Shown: positions 24,007 to 31,428, numbered from the stretch's first letter. The stretch is 44,209 nucleotides of DNA from a bacterium 1xD42-87 (GCA_003611805.1 RAYM01000047.1:1-44209), one strand, 5' to 3'. Translations and numbers: made by a program. The notes: generated by a model not told the origin, from the sequence alone.

Positions 24007-24724
24007 TAAGCCAGATTTTTTACGGGACATTAACACGGCGATTATGGAAGATTTGACGGCGGGCGGCATCAAGGACAATGCAGCAGGACTGGCAGGGGAG
24101 CTGAAAGAGATTGAAGAGGTTACGGAGCTTTGCGGGCTGCGTTTTAACGGCTATCTGGCAAAAATTGAAACGCCACGCCCACGGGGAACGCTGGACGAGG
24201 TTATAGTAGCCTTTACGGACGGAAAAGTAGACGTAGGGCAGCAGAGGGACGGGCGACCGCTTAAAGAGTTTATGACAGCAGGCAGCAAAGTTATTGTATC
24301 TGGCATAGTGCAGACGCTTAAGGACTTTGAAAGCGGTAAGGTGCTGGTATTCATTCTGGCGGACTTTGTGGGGCTGGTTAAAAATCCTATGATGCAGGAC
24401 GACGTAGCGCTACGGGGAGTTATTGCGCATGAGCCTATCTATAGGACAACACCGAGGGGCAAGCGGATTACGGATATTTCCGTAATGGTAAAAAATGAGC
24501 TGACGGGTAACAAGTGCTTTGTTCCCTGCATCTGCTGGCAAGAGCAGGCGGACGAGGTAGCAGGCTGGCAGCAGGGCGACACAGTAGAGCTGCTGGGGAG
24601 ATACCAGAGCCGCCAGTATGAAAAGGTTATTGACACCGACAGCGGCAGCAGGGAGCGGCGCACGGCTTATGAAATATCGGTACAGCTGATTAACAGAAAG
24701 GAACGGGCAGAAAATGAGAGTTAA
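23987..24724 (+). CDS. ssb: Single-stranded DNA-binding protein (OB fold), phage type
   Basis: This 245-residue protein is longer than a typical bacterial SSB (about 170). It seems to hold two OB-like segments: one near 45-120 (LCGLRFNGYLAKIETPRP; AGSKVIVSGIVQTLKD), and a second near 135-235 that is closer to SSB (ALRGVIAHEPIYRTTPRGK; CFVPCICWQEQADEVAGW; GDTVELLGRYQSRQYEK). The acidic SSB tip is absent. It would protect single strands during phage replication, which fits the HUH-type Rep encoded 1.2 kb downstream. The SSB call is fairly secure; the double OB is my reading. Confidence 0.8.
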   Translation: MKKEQDNKPDFLRDINTAIMEDLTAGGIKDNAAGLAGELKEIEEVTELCGLRFNGYLAKIETPRPRGTLDEVIVAFTDGKVDVGQQRDGRPLKEFMTAGSKVIVSGIVQTLKDFESGKVLVFILADFVGLVKNPMMQDDVALRGVIAHEPIYRTTPRGKRITDISVMVKNELTGNKCFVPCICWQEQADEVAGWQQGDTVELLGRYQSRQYEKVIDTDSGSRERRTAYEISVQLINRKERAENES

Positions 24725-25022
24725 AACAATAGTAAATGGCAAGGGAGAGCCGCAGGCTACAGAAATAGCAATACCGATAGAGGGGGCGGGCGGCGAACTG
24801 GGGAAGCGGGCGGTTATAAATTTAACTTCCCTTATAAGCGGGCTTAAGACCATGAAAACAGAGCAGGACGTAGTAACACATTATCATATAATCTGCGGTT
24901 TTGCTACGTGCTGCGAGTTGTGCGGATTTATGACGGAGAAAAGCACCAATGACTTAATGCACATGGTAGAGCATCTGGTAGAAAACGAGCTTGCAAGAGT
25001 AGCGGCGCATGACAGCCCGTGA
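24714..25022 (+). CDS. Phage replication-operon protein, unknown, 102 residues
   Basis: It starts 11 bases inside the SSB gene, behind an AAAGGA site. The protein is soluble with a Cys-containing centre (IICGFATCCELCGFM) and a helical end. No family is recognised. Its position between SSB and the next small gene suggests a replication accessory. Confidence 0.7.
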   Translation: MRVKTIVNGKGEPQATEIAIPIEGAGGELGKRAVINLTSLISGLKTMKTEQDVVTHYHIICGFATCCELCGFMTEKSTNDLMHMVEHLVENELARVAAHDSP

Positions 25023-25257
25023 AATCTGCCGCAGCTATCATAGCGCACGGCATAAGGCGCAACAAATACAGATACTTGCAGAACTGAACGCCGTAGACAG
25101 TCTGGAAATTATCAAGGCTTTAGTGCGTGGCGGGGAGAGGCTGCCAGACAGCACGGTAAATAAGCTGTTTAAGCGGCTTGACAAATTGGAAATGGAGATA
25201 AGGGAAAGAGAGCGGGAATATAAGGCGATTGCGGCGGCACTGAAAGGAGAGAAATAG
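25009..25257 (+). CDS. Small helical phage protein, 82 residues
   Basis: It overlaps the previous gene by 14 bases. The first 55 residues look like a small helical bundle (YHSARHKAQQIQILAELN), and the last 30 form a charged coiled coil (LDKLEMEIREREREYK). No known function. Confidence 0.65.
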   Translation: MTAREICRSYHSARHKAQQIQILAELNAVDSLEIIKALVRGGERLPDSTVNKLFKRLDKLEMEIREREREYKAIAAALKGEK

Positions 25258-25258
25258 A

Positions 25259-25747
25259 TTGAGGAAAGTATATATATGCAGCCCGTATAGGGCAGCTGAC
25301 AGCGCCCAGCTGGATAGAAACATAGACTATGCGCAGGCACTTACAAAGCAGGCGATAGAGGCGGGATTAGCGCCGATTACGCCACATTTATATATGACGC
25401 AGTGCTTAAATGAGGACAAGCCAGAGGAACGGGCGGCAGGTATGGCAGCAGGCTTAACGCTGCTGAAAGGCTGCGACTTTGTGATAGTGGGCGTTAAGTA
25501 CGGGATAAGCGAGGGAATGAGCGCCGAAATAGCGGCGGCAGATGCGGCAGGCATAGAAGTAGTGAACGCAGACAAGCTGCGGCACAAGCTGGAATATGAC
25601 CGCAGGGCATGGCTGGAAGAGTACGCAAAGCTGCACGCCTGCGAGTTTTGCAGGGGCAGCAGGCTACATACTTGCACAAGCTACCGCTGCCAGCAGCCAT
25701 ATAGAGAGGCTTACAAGTATGCAGAGAAACATTTTACAAGTGGATAA
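25259..25747 (+). CDS. DUF4406 (nucleoside deoxyribosyltransferase-like) protein
   Basis: The start is TTG 25259 after an AAAGGAG ribosome site. The 162-residue protein opens with KVYICSPYRA and has YAQALTKQAIEAGLAPITPH and CDFVIVGVKYGISEGMSAEI, the pattern of DUF4406 and nucleoside 2-deoxyribosyltransferase-like domains (Rossmann-type). It may act on a nucleotide or nucleoside, possibly for modified phage bases. A Cys-rich end (HACEFCRGSRLHTCTSYRC) is an unusual extra and may bind zinc. Fold call good, activity unknown. Confidence 0.8.
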   Translation: MRKVYICSPYRAADSAQLDRNIDYAQALTKQAIEAGLAPITPHLYMTQCLNEDKPEERAAGMAAGLTLLKGCDFVIVGVKYGISEGMSAEIAAADAAGIEVVNADKLRHKLEYDRRAWLEEYAKLHACEFCRGSRLHTCTSYRCQQPYREAYKYAEKHFTSG

Positions 25748-25754
25748 AGTAAAA

Positions 25755-25788
25755 AGCCCTCTACGGTACGGGAATACCTTAGAGGGCT
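25755..25788 (+). promoter_or_regulatory. Two-step hairpin upstream of rep (terminator or origin candidate)
   Basis: AGCCCTCTA and TAGAGGGCT form a 9-bp stem, enclosing a second stem GGTA/TACC with a six-base loop CGGGAA. It is preceded by AAAA, so on the minus strand it would end in T's. On the + strand no T-run follows directly. With the hairpin at 25841-25884 it makes a structured 130-base leader of the Rep gene. Confidence 0.6.
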
Positions 25789-25840
25789 AAGCTATACAGC
25801 TTTTACAACCTAAATCCAGTATATCACTGTATGGCGAAAA

Positions 25841-25884
25841 TATCAAGCAAAATGCGGGCAAAGCGCCTGCTTTATCACTTGATA
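25841..25884 (+). promoter_or_regulatory. Second hairpin upstream of rep
   Basis: TATCAAG (25841-25847) pairs with CTTGATA (25878-25884), around an inner GCGGGC/GCCTGC stem with one G-T pair. The gap between the deoxyribosyltransferase-like gene and rep (25748-25931) has no open reading frame that I would call a gene. Candidate double-strand origin or rep regulation. Confidence 0.5.
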
Positions 25885-25931
25885 AAAGTATTAGCTTTAG
25901 GACAAGGATAGCCAAAAAAGGAGTAAAAAAT

Positions 25932-26699
25932 ATGCCATACGTTGAGAGGATTACAAGGGCGGGTAAAACCATAGAGGTAGAGCGCTATTTTACGAGCAGA
26001 TATAAAAAGCAGGGGATAAAGAGGGGGGATAAGGTTAAGCCCACCACAGAGCAGCAGGAGAAAATAAACACAAGGCAGGCAGAAAGAAAGCTGCGTATTC
26101 TGATAAATGCAAATTACGGATACGGTGACTATCATTTAGTGCTGGACTACATACGGAAAAAGGGAGAGCCAGAGAGAACAAAAGAGCAGATGCGCAAAGA
26201 CATAGATATATTTCTAAGGGAGTGCCGCAAGGAGTATAAAAAGGCTGGGCTAGAGTTTAAATACATACACGTAATGGAGATAGGCAAGAAAGGCGCAAGG
26301 CATCATCATTTAGTCATAAATCAGATAGACACAAAGATATTGCAGCAGTGCTGGTATAAGGCGTATGAGGGGCATAACAGAGTAAAAGTATTCCCTCTGG
26401 ACGATAGCGGGAACTATGCGGAGCTGGCAGCGTATTTGATTAAATACACGGATACGCACAGAAAAGCAGAGGACGGGGCGCTACAAGGCAAGCGCTGGAA
26501 TTGCAGCAGGAATTTAGTAAGACCAGAGCCAGAGATACGGATAATTTCAAGCCGTGAATGGTTTAAGGCAGAGGCAAGACCGATTAAGGGCTACTACGTA
26601 GACAAGGACAGCGTAAGCAAGGGAGTACATAGCCCAGAGTATTACGGATATGGGTATTTCAGATACACGCTTGTAAAAATGGAGAAAGAGGGGGGATAA
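25932..26699 (+). CDS. HUH-type rolling-circle replication initiator-like protein
   Basis: This 255-residue protein fits the Rep/ORF2-G2P-type HUH endonucleases. The His motif is ARHHHLVIN, preceded by YIHVMEIGKKG as in family motif 2, and a Tyr motif lies in AAYLIKYTDTHRK. HUH enzymes nick one strand at an origin hairpin and stay attached through Tyr. GGAG with a spacer of 8 precedes ATG 25932. It is found here in a tailed dsDNA phage without visible polymerase or helicase genes, so it may drive rolling-circle or plasmid-like replication. The two hairpins just upstream are candidate origins. Family call fairly strong; mode of replication inferred. Confidence 0.8.
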   Translation: MPYVERITRAGKTIEVERYFTSRYKKQGIKRGDKVKPTTEQQEKINTRQAERKLRILINANYGYGDYHLVLDYIRKKGEPERTKEQMRKDIDIFLRECRKEYKKAGLEFKYIHVMEIGKKGARHHHLVINQIDTKILQQCWYKAYEGHNRVKVFPLDDSGNYAELAAYLIKYTDTHRKAEDGALQGKRWNCSRNLVRPEPEIRIISSREWFKAEARPIKGYYVDKDSVSKGVHSPEYYGYGYFRYTLVKMEKEGG

Positions 26700-26700
26700 G

Positions 26701-26865
26701 ATGCAGGCAGTAAAGGTTATAGGGATTGCGGCAGCAGTCATAGGGGCAGGGCTTTTGAGTGCGGGGCTGGCAGCAGTAGGCGCACTGGCGGTAGCCATAA
26801 AGCACGCCAGCGAGGATATGAGGAACTGGGAACGCTGGAACGATAACGACGACAGAGGGGCATAA
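26701..26865 (+). CDS. Small hydrophobic protein, 54 residues
   Basis: ATG 26701 follows a GAGGGGGG ribosome site, one base after the rep stop. Residues 4-36 are Ala/Gly/Val-rich and hydrophobic (VIGIAAAVIGAGLLSAG), then a polar end (NWERWNDNDD). It is probably a single-pass or hairpin membrane peptide. The tight packing and good ribosome site support a real gene. Function unknown. Confidence 0.65.
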   Translation: MQAVKVIGIAAAVIGAGLLSAGLAAVGALAVAIKHASEDMRNWERWNDNDDRGA

Positions 26866-26868
26866 GGA

Positions 26869-27021
26869 ATGGGGCAGAGGCTTATATACTGGATATTCCA
26901 GAGAGGCAAGAACTGTAAGCACTGCTGCCTATGGTGCGAGTATTACGACCTATGCAGGGCAGACGTGCTGGCGCAGGACGAAAGAGAGGAAAAACACGGA
27001 AAGGAGAGAGCGGAAGAATGA
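26869..27021 (+). CDS. Small cysteine-rich protein, 50 residues
   Basis: ATG 26869 opens a 50-residue frame whose centre is NCKHCCLWCEYYDLC, a compact CxxC-type metal-binding cluster, followed by a charged tail. Its stop overlaps the VRR-NUC start by ATGA, which supports translation. Probably zinc binding; role unknown. Confidence 0.65.
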   Translation: MGQRLIYWIFQRGKNCKHCCLWCEYYDLCRADVLAQDEREEKHGKERAEE

Positions 27022-27428
27022 GGAACTTTAGGCTGGACGACGAGAGCGGGCATCAAGAGGCGCTATTTAGCTGGGCGGCATACCAGCAAGGGCGTATGCC
27101 AGAGTTAGAGTATCTGCATCATGTACCAAACGGCGGCAAAAGGGACAAGACTACAGCCACGGCGCTTAAGAGGCAGGGCGTTAAGGCGGGAGTGCCAGAC
27201 ATTGTGCTACCAGCAGTACGGGCAGGATACCACGGGCTGTACATAGAGCTTAAGGCTGGAAAGAATACCACAACGGACAATCAGAAACGCTGGTTAGAGT
27301 ATCTGCGGCAGCAGGGGTATTATACGGCGGTATGCTACGGCTGGCAGCCAGCGGCAGAACTGATAGAGCGGTATTTACTGCACCCAGAAGAGCTTACACA
27401 AGAGCAGAAAACAATTACAATGCGCTAG
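27018..27428 (+). CDS. VRR-NUC domain nuclease
   Basis: This 136-residue stand-alone VRR-NUC (PD-(D/E)xK superfamily) is read from ATG 27018, which overlaps the previous stop; an earlier in-frame start is not needed. Motifs are SGHQEALFSWAAY, HHVPNGGKR, GVKAGVPDIVLPA (catalytic Asp) and GLYIELKAG (ExK). Phage versions are thought to be structure-specific or Holliday-junction-type nucleases, acting in recombination or replication. Its place between Rep and ParA supports that. Confidence 0.9.
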   Translation: MRNFRLDDESGHQEALFSWAAYQQGRMPELEYLHHVPNGGKRDKTTATALKRQGVKAGVPDIVLPAVRAGYHGLYIELKAGKNTTTDNQKRWLEYLRQQGYYTAVCYGWQPAAELIERYLLHPEELTQEQKTITMR

Positions 27429-27454
27429 AGGCGGCGCAGAAAGAGAGGAAAAGA

Positions 27455-28207
27455 ATGAAAACAATAAGCATTTTGAACTTAAAGGGCGGCGTGGCAAAGA
27501 CCTTTACAGCGGCAAACATGGCGTATGAGCTTTACCGCAGGGGCTATAAAGTCCTGTTGCTGGATAATGACAAGCAAGGGAACTTAAGCAAGGCATACGG
27601 CAGATACGACGCAGAGAGCGTAGCACCGATAACAAAGCTGCTTAGCGGGGAATGGAAAAACCCAGAGGAAATAATACAGCATACGGACTATGAGGGCATA
27701 GACATTATCACGGCGAATATGTCACTTTTCGGCGCTACGTGGAATTTAACCAAAGAGGAAAACGAGAACCAGACGGAGCGGTATAGCGCCTGCAAGTTAT
27801 GGCATTATGATTACTGCATCATAGATAACCCGCCAGACATAGGGCTTAACGTGATAAATGCGTTGGCAATAACGGACGAGGTTATAGTACCCGTAAAGCT
27901 GGATAATTACGCTTTAGAGGGGCTGGACATTGTAGCAGAGCAGATAGAGGACGTGAGGGGATTTAACCCAGCAATCAGACTGGCTGGCGTTCTGATTACG
28001 TCATACCAGAACACGGACGGGGAGAGCGCAGGCGTGGAGTGGCTGGAAGAGCAGGGAGTATATAACATTCTGGGAATTGTAAGATATTCCAAGAAAGTAG
28101 CGGAAAATTCTTTCTTGCGAAAGCCTATTTATGAGTATAGCCCGTGCTGCGGGGCGGCACAGGGATACAAGAAGTTTGTAACAGCTTATACGGGGAAAGC
28201 GAGGTAA
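27455..28207 (+). CDS. parA: ParA-family partition ATPase
   Basis: The start is ATG 27455 after AAGAGAGG, giving 250 residues; upstream in-frame codons overlap VRR-NUC and are not used. The deviant Walker A is LKGGVAKTFTA, with LLLDNDKQGN, the Walker B-like CIIDNPPD and VPVKLDNYALEGL. It has no N-terminal HTH (type Ib-like or Soj-like). With ParB at 28420 it would segregate an extrachromosomal form of the phage. The last residues come from a GAAAGCGAGGTAA cassette (ending KAR). Confidence 0.93.
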   Translation: MKTISILNLKGGVAKTFTAANMAYELYRRGYKVLLLDNDKQGNLSKAYGRYDAESVAPITKLLSGEWKNPEEIIQHTDYEGIDIITANMSLFGATWNLTKEENENQTERYSACKLWHYDYCIIDNPPDIGLNVINALAITDEVIVPVKLDNYALEGLDIVAEQIEDVRGFNPAIRLAGVLITSYQNTDGESAGVEWLEEQGVYNILGIVRYSKKVAENSFLRKPIYEYSPCCGAAQGYKKFVTAYTGKAR

Positions 28208-28210
28208 GGC

Positions 28211-28414
28211 ATGGCACATAAAGAGAGCTATTGCGCTTATTGGCATTGCAGCAGAAACGGCGGTACTACGTGCTGGAACTGGGGCGGCAAATTTGCTGGG
28301 CGTGCCTGCCCGCAAAGCGACGCTTGCGAGCATTGGAGAACTTGCGAAATTTGCAACGGAGTAATGGGAAAGTGCAAACAAAAGATTGAGATAGAGAGGC
28401 AGAAAGCGAGGTAA
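28211..28414 (+). CDS. Cysteine-rich small protein between parA and parB
   Basis: The protein has 67 residues, with eight Cys including YCAYWHCSRNGGTTC and CEICNGVMGKC. It may bind zinc. It begins three bases after parA and ends in the same KAR-stop cassette. No family recognised. Its place inside the partition operon may be incidental. Confidence 0.7.
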   Translation: MAHKESYCAYWHCSRNGGTTCWNWGGKFAGRACPQSDACEHWRTCEICNGVMGKCKQKIEIERQKAR

Positions 28415-28419
28415 AGAAT

Positions 28420-29616
28420 ATGGCGAAGTTTGGTATCAATGACATTTTGAACGCAAAGACAAAGGCAGCGGGAGCGCCAACAGCGGCAGAGGGATACAAA
28501 GAGATTTATTTAAGCCCGTATGAGGTAAAGGCGGCGCAGGAGAACACACACCAGAGCTTAGAGAACATAGAGGAACTGGCAGACAGCTTTTTACACGTAG
28601 GGCAAGAGCAGCCAACGGTTTTAGCGAGGATAAAGGGCGAGTATTTCATAATCGACGGACACAGACGCAACGCCGCTAATATTCTGAATTTGGAGCGGGG
28701 ACATAAGGAGTATGAAAAAGTCCTTTACCGCTATATGGATATGAGCGAGGCTATGTATGAGCTGCGGCTGCTGGCTGGCAACGGATACACGCAGCCGCTT
28801 ACGGCATATGAGAAAACAAGGTTAGTAGAGCGCACCAAAGCGGCGCTGATGCGGGCAAAGGAAGAGGACGGGCTAGAGATACAAGGAAAAATGCGGGATT
28901 TGATAGCCGCTATGCTGAATGAAAGCAGCACAAACGTAGCCAGAATGGAGAGCATAAACAATAACGCCACGCCAGAGGTAAAAGAGCAGCTTAAGAGCGG
29001 CAATATGGGTATCACTGCTGCTTATGAGGCTGCAAAGCTGCCGCCAGAAGAGCAGAAAGCTATTGCTGATAAAGTGGCAGCGGGCGAGGACATAAGGGCA
29101 AAGGAGATAGCCGCAAAGGTGGCAGAGAAAACAGCAGCCAAAGCCGCAGAGGACGCAGAGCAGGCGCAGCGGGATTATGAAAAGCAGCAGGAAGAGAGCG
29201 ACAAAGAGATAGAAAAGGCAGAGCGCAAGCGGGAAGAGGCAGAGGAAAAGGCAAAAGAGGCAGAATTAGCCGCCCAGCACGCAAAGGTACTGCGGGAGTG
29301 GGTAAAGGAGAGCGTAAGCGCCGCAACGAAAGCCGCCGCAGATGCCGTGCTAAAGGTGTCCGAAACGGACACGCCGCAAAAGGACTGGAATAATACGGAG
29401 TGGGTAGTATTTACCGCAAGGGAGATTATGCAGCAGGCAGACAAGGTAAGTGAAGAGGATTTATATTTGCTGCATGACATCATGATACGCTGCCAGACAG
29501 AGCCGCAGGACGCAGCGGGGGGGGCAGAGCAGATAGCGGGGCAAATGAGCATTGAGGATTACCAGAAAGGCGGGCAGGCGGGGAATGAACAGACGGCAGC
29601 GGAAAAAGAAGAGTAA
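28420..29616 (+). CDS. parB: ParB-family partition protein
   Basis: This 398-residue protein has an N-terminal ParB/Srx domain (YLSPYEVKAAQEN; IEELADSF; FIIDGHRRNAA), a helix-turn-helix-type middle (LTAYEKTRLVERTK; NESSTNVARMESIN) and a long coiled coil (about 205-290, Glu/Lys/Ala-rich). ParB proteins bind parS and hydrolyse CTP through the GxxRxxA-like region, here GHRRNAA. The centromere site was not identified. Paired with ParA, it supports plasmid-like maintenance. Confidence 0.92.
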   Translation: MAKFGINDILNAKTKAAGAPTAAEGYKEIYLSPYEVKAAQENTHQSLENIEELADSFLHVGQEQPTVLARIKGEYFIIDGHRRNAANILNLERGHKEYEKVLYRYMDMSEAMYELRLLAGNGYTQPLTAYEKTRLVERTKAALMRAKEEDGLEIQGKMRDLIAAMLNESSTNVARMESINNNATPEVKEQLKSGNMGITAAYEAAKLPPEEQKAIADKVAAGEDIRAKEIAAKVAEKTAAKAAEDAEQAQRDYEKQQEESDKEIEKAERKREEAEEKAKEAELAAQHAKVLREWVKESVSAATKAAADAVLKVSETDTPQKDWNNTEWVVFTAREIMQQADKVSEEDLYLLHDIMIRCQTEPQDAAGGAEQIAGQMSIEDYQKGGQAGNEQTAAEKEE

Positions 29617-29827
29617 GCAGCAGGAAATTACGATTTTCATAGGCTGCAAAATGGTAGCAAAGGCAGAGGACTACCGAAAAATGAAAAATAGTATAGAGTA
29701 CCAGCTTAGAGCGGGCAGCGTAGTAGTGCTGCCTGCCTATCTGCACGTTGAGGCAATCATACAGCAACGGGGCAGCAGGCGTATTGAGATTAAGCAGGAA
29801 AGCGAGGTAAAACAGCATGAAGTATAG
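29585..29827 (+). CDS. Basic phage protein, unknown, 80 residues
   Basis: ATG 29585 lies within the end of parB (32-base overlap, other frame) behind GCGGGGA. The N-terminus is very basic (MNRRQRKKKSKQQ), followed by a compact fold (ITIFIGCKMVAKAEDY; VVVLPAYLHVEAI). Its last codons contain the GAAAGCGAGGTAA cassette. Function unknown. Confidence 0.65.
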   Translation: MNRRQRKKKSKQQEITIFIGCKMVAKAEDYRKMKNSIEYQLRAGSVVVLPAYLHVEAIIQQRGSRRIEIKQESEVKQHEV

Positions 29828-30023
29828 ACAGTGGAAAAAGAATTATAAAAAATTGCATGGAGTAAACCCGCCTTTAGAACTGAATAAACGCAGGCAGCGC
29901 AGGCTTGCAAAAAAGGCAGTTAAGACCATAAGCCGTATAGACTTTGCAGCAGTAGCCACAAGAGCGGCAGAGGTTATTACAAATGCAGCAGCAGCTTTTA
30001 TGCGGGGGTTGGGCGACATTTGA
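29817..30023 (+). CDS. Small basic phage protein, 68 residues
   Basis: It begins YRQWKKNYKKLHGVNPP, a pattern seen in small phage proteins, with a basic centre (LNKRRQRRLAKKAVK) and a hydrophobic, Ala-rich end. It overlaps its neighbours at both ends. No known function; the basic centre could bind nucleic acid. Confidence 0.65.
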   Translation: MKYRQWKKNYKKLHGVNPPLELNKRRQRRLAKKAVKTISRIDFAAVATRAAEVITNAAAAFMRGLGDI

Positions 30024-30348
30024 TACGGCAGGGACGGTATGCAGGAATGTTGCGGATAATGTGCAGCCGATAGAGATTAAGGGGCGTGTATTCAGCTGGC
30101 AAGTAAGGGAGTACGGCAGTGGTCTTTATGCAGTGTATGAGATAAACGCACTGGGCGGCGCTGACGAGCTTAGAGCCGTTACATACAACCAAAAGGCGGC
30201 TGAAAAGATAGCGGAGATATTAGAGAGCGACCACTTAGAACATATAAGGCAGACAAGCCCAGATAGGATACAGCGCAGGAATGATGCGGCAGACAGCCTG
30301 CGGGCAGCGGTCATTACGGCATATGAAAGCGGGGCGTTTGGAAAATGA
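29983..30348 (+). CDS. Phage protein of unknown function, up to 121 residues
   Basis: The start is uncertain: ATG 29983 overlaps the previous gene by 41 bases, and the well-folded part begins near residue 28 (VQPIEIKGRVFSWQVREYG). A beta-rich first half is followed by helices. It ends in an ATGA overlap with the next gene. Unrecognised. Confidence 0.6.
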   Translation: MQQQLLCGGWATFDTAGTVCRNVADNVQPIEIKGRVFSWQVREYGSGLYAVYEINALGGADELRAVTYNQKAAEKIAEILESDHLEHIRQTSPDRIQRRNDAADSLRAAVITAYESGAFGK

Positions 30349-30674
30349 TAAAATTTATGGACGAGATTGTAGAGGCGGTAGAGCAGTTTGTAGAGGGAGT
30401 AGGCGAAAATGCGCTTATCATACTGGGGGTACTGGCAAAGATAGTGATTTTAATAACTACGCCAGCATGGATAGTGCCATACAAAGCGATAAGGCGGGCG
30501 CTGGAATGGCGGGCAAATTACAGCTACGCAAAAGAGGTGGCTAAAATGGGAGAATATGCAATAGCGGGATTTAAGGCAGGGCTTGAAAGTGTGGAAAAGC
30601 CAAAATGTGAAAGCCCAGACTGCGACAGCTGCCCGTTTCCACCGTGCCAGAAAGGAGAGGGCGGGCATGACTAA
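30345..30674 (+). CDS. Single-pass membrane protein with Cys-rich tail
   Basis: This 109-residue protein has one transmembrane helix (about 23-43, NALIILGVLAKIVILITTPA), an amphipathic region and a Cys/Pro-rich tail (CESPDCDSCPFPPCQ). The ATGA overlap with the upstream gene fixes the start. Function unknown. Confidence 0.7.
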   Translation: MIKFMDEIVEAVEQFVEGVGENALIILGVLAKIVILITTPAWIVPYKAIRRALEWRANYSYAKEVAKMGEYAIAGFKAGLESVEKPKCESPDCDSCPFPPCQKGEGGHD

Positions 30675-30777
30675 TATTTTATTGATTATTGCAATTTTGC
30701 TGCTGGTGGATATTTACGGGCAGCTTAAGAAAATGAATGAAAGGCAGGACAAAGAAAATGCAGGAAATAACGATTGA
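30667..30777 (+). CDS. Tiny membrane peptide, 36 residues
   Basis: ATG 30667 has AAAGGAGAGGG upstream, a strong ribosome site. The peptide is one hydrophobic helix (NILLIIAILLLVDIYGQL) with a charged tail. It overlaps the previous gene by eight bases and the next by 20. The strong ribosome site favours a real gene. Function unknown. Confidence 0.6.
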   Translation: MTNILLIIAILLLVDIYGQLKKMNERQDKENAGNND

Positions 30778-31267
30778 AGTAACGCCAGAAGTAGAGCAGC
30801 TGATACAGAAAGCAGCAAAGGCAGCAGTAGCCGAGTATAAGCGGCAGGAAGAAAAAGAGCGCAAGCGTGATAAGTACCACAATACTTTTACGCTTATGAA
30901 ATGCTACCGTGATGCCGCTTTCCATATCGAGAACGCCATAAGCGACGGCGAGCAGTTAGAGCTTAAGGGAATGACCGACGAGCAGCAGAGGACGTACTTA
31001 GAGAGCGTGAGGCGCAGCCGCTTTAAAACTCTGATTATGACAGCGCACATAGACAAGGCGGTAGAAGAGATAGAGCATAGGCGCAGAATGGCTGGCAGGG
31101 AAATAGAGTATAACGCTTTTGAGCTGTACTTTATGCAGGGCTGGGACTATGAGGCAATAGCAGAGAAACTGGGGACGGGGAAGAACACGCCGAGGCGCTG
31201 GGTAACTGGCATAATCAATGAGTTGTCGGTACTGTTATGGGGCATAGACGAGGATAAGCTAAAATAG
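30758..31267 (+). CDS. ArpU/RinA-type late transcription regulator (probable)
   Basis: The protein has 169 residues from ATG 30758 (AAGGCAGG upstream). The C-terminal third has a sigma-4-like helix-turn-helix (FELYFMQGWDYEAIAEKLGT, then GKNTPRRWVTGIINELS). Its position directly before the late control region and terminase is where ArpU/RinA-type activators lie in Gram-positive phages. The three 11-bp repeats at 31283 are its natural candidate site. Family placement is by context and HTH pattern, not by a full match. Confidence 0.7.
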   Translation: MQEITIEVTPEVEQLIQKAAKAAVAEYKRQEEKERKRDKYHNTFTLMKCYRDAAFHIENAISDGEQLELKGMTDEQQRTYLESVRRSRFKTLIMTAHIDKAVEEIEHRRRMAGREIEYNAFELYFMQGWDYEAIAEKLGTGKNTPRRWVTGIINELSVLLWGIDEDKLK

Positions 31268-31282
31268 CAGGCTGGCAGCAGG

Positions 31283-31320
31283 CGTGGTAATACCGTGGTA
31301 AAAACGTGGTGTTTACATGG
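31283..31320 (+). promoter_or_regulatory. 11-bp phased repeats upstream of the late promoter
   Basis: CGTGGT occurs at 31283, 31294 and 31305, exactly 11 bp apart, and a weaker CATGG follows at 31316. The array ends over the -35 box. This is the layout of an activator bound next to RNA polymerase. Confidence 0.75.
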
Positions 31321-31340
31321 GAATTTGAAAGCTGTATAAT
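31312..31340 (+). promoter_or_regulatory. Late-region promoter
   Basis: TTTACA (31312-31317) and a perfect TATAAT (31335-31340) are separated by 17 bp. Transcription would begin near 31347, four bases before a terminator hairpin. No gene lies between. Confidence 0.8.
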
Positions 31341-31350
31341 GGTAACATGA

Positions 31351-31408
31351 AAAGAGTAGGCGATAGCTTAAACCGCAGCAGGCGGCAGCAGTAGCCTACT
31401 CTTTTTTG
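31351..31408 (+). terminator. Intrinsic terminator directly after the late promoter
   Basis: An 11-bp perfect stem AAAGAGTAGGC/GCCTACTCTTT (31351-31361 and 31394-31404) has a 32-base loop and continues as a T run. Transcripts from the promoter above would end after about 60 bases unless antitermination occurs. It also ends readthrough of the early operon. Confidence 0.85.
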
Positions 31409-31428
31409 TTTTCATTCTTTAGCCTCTA

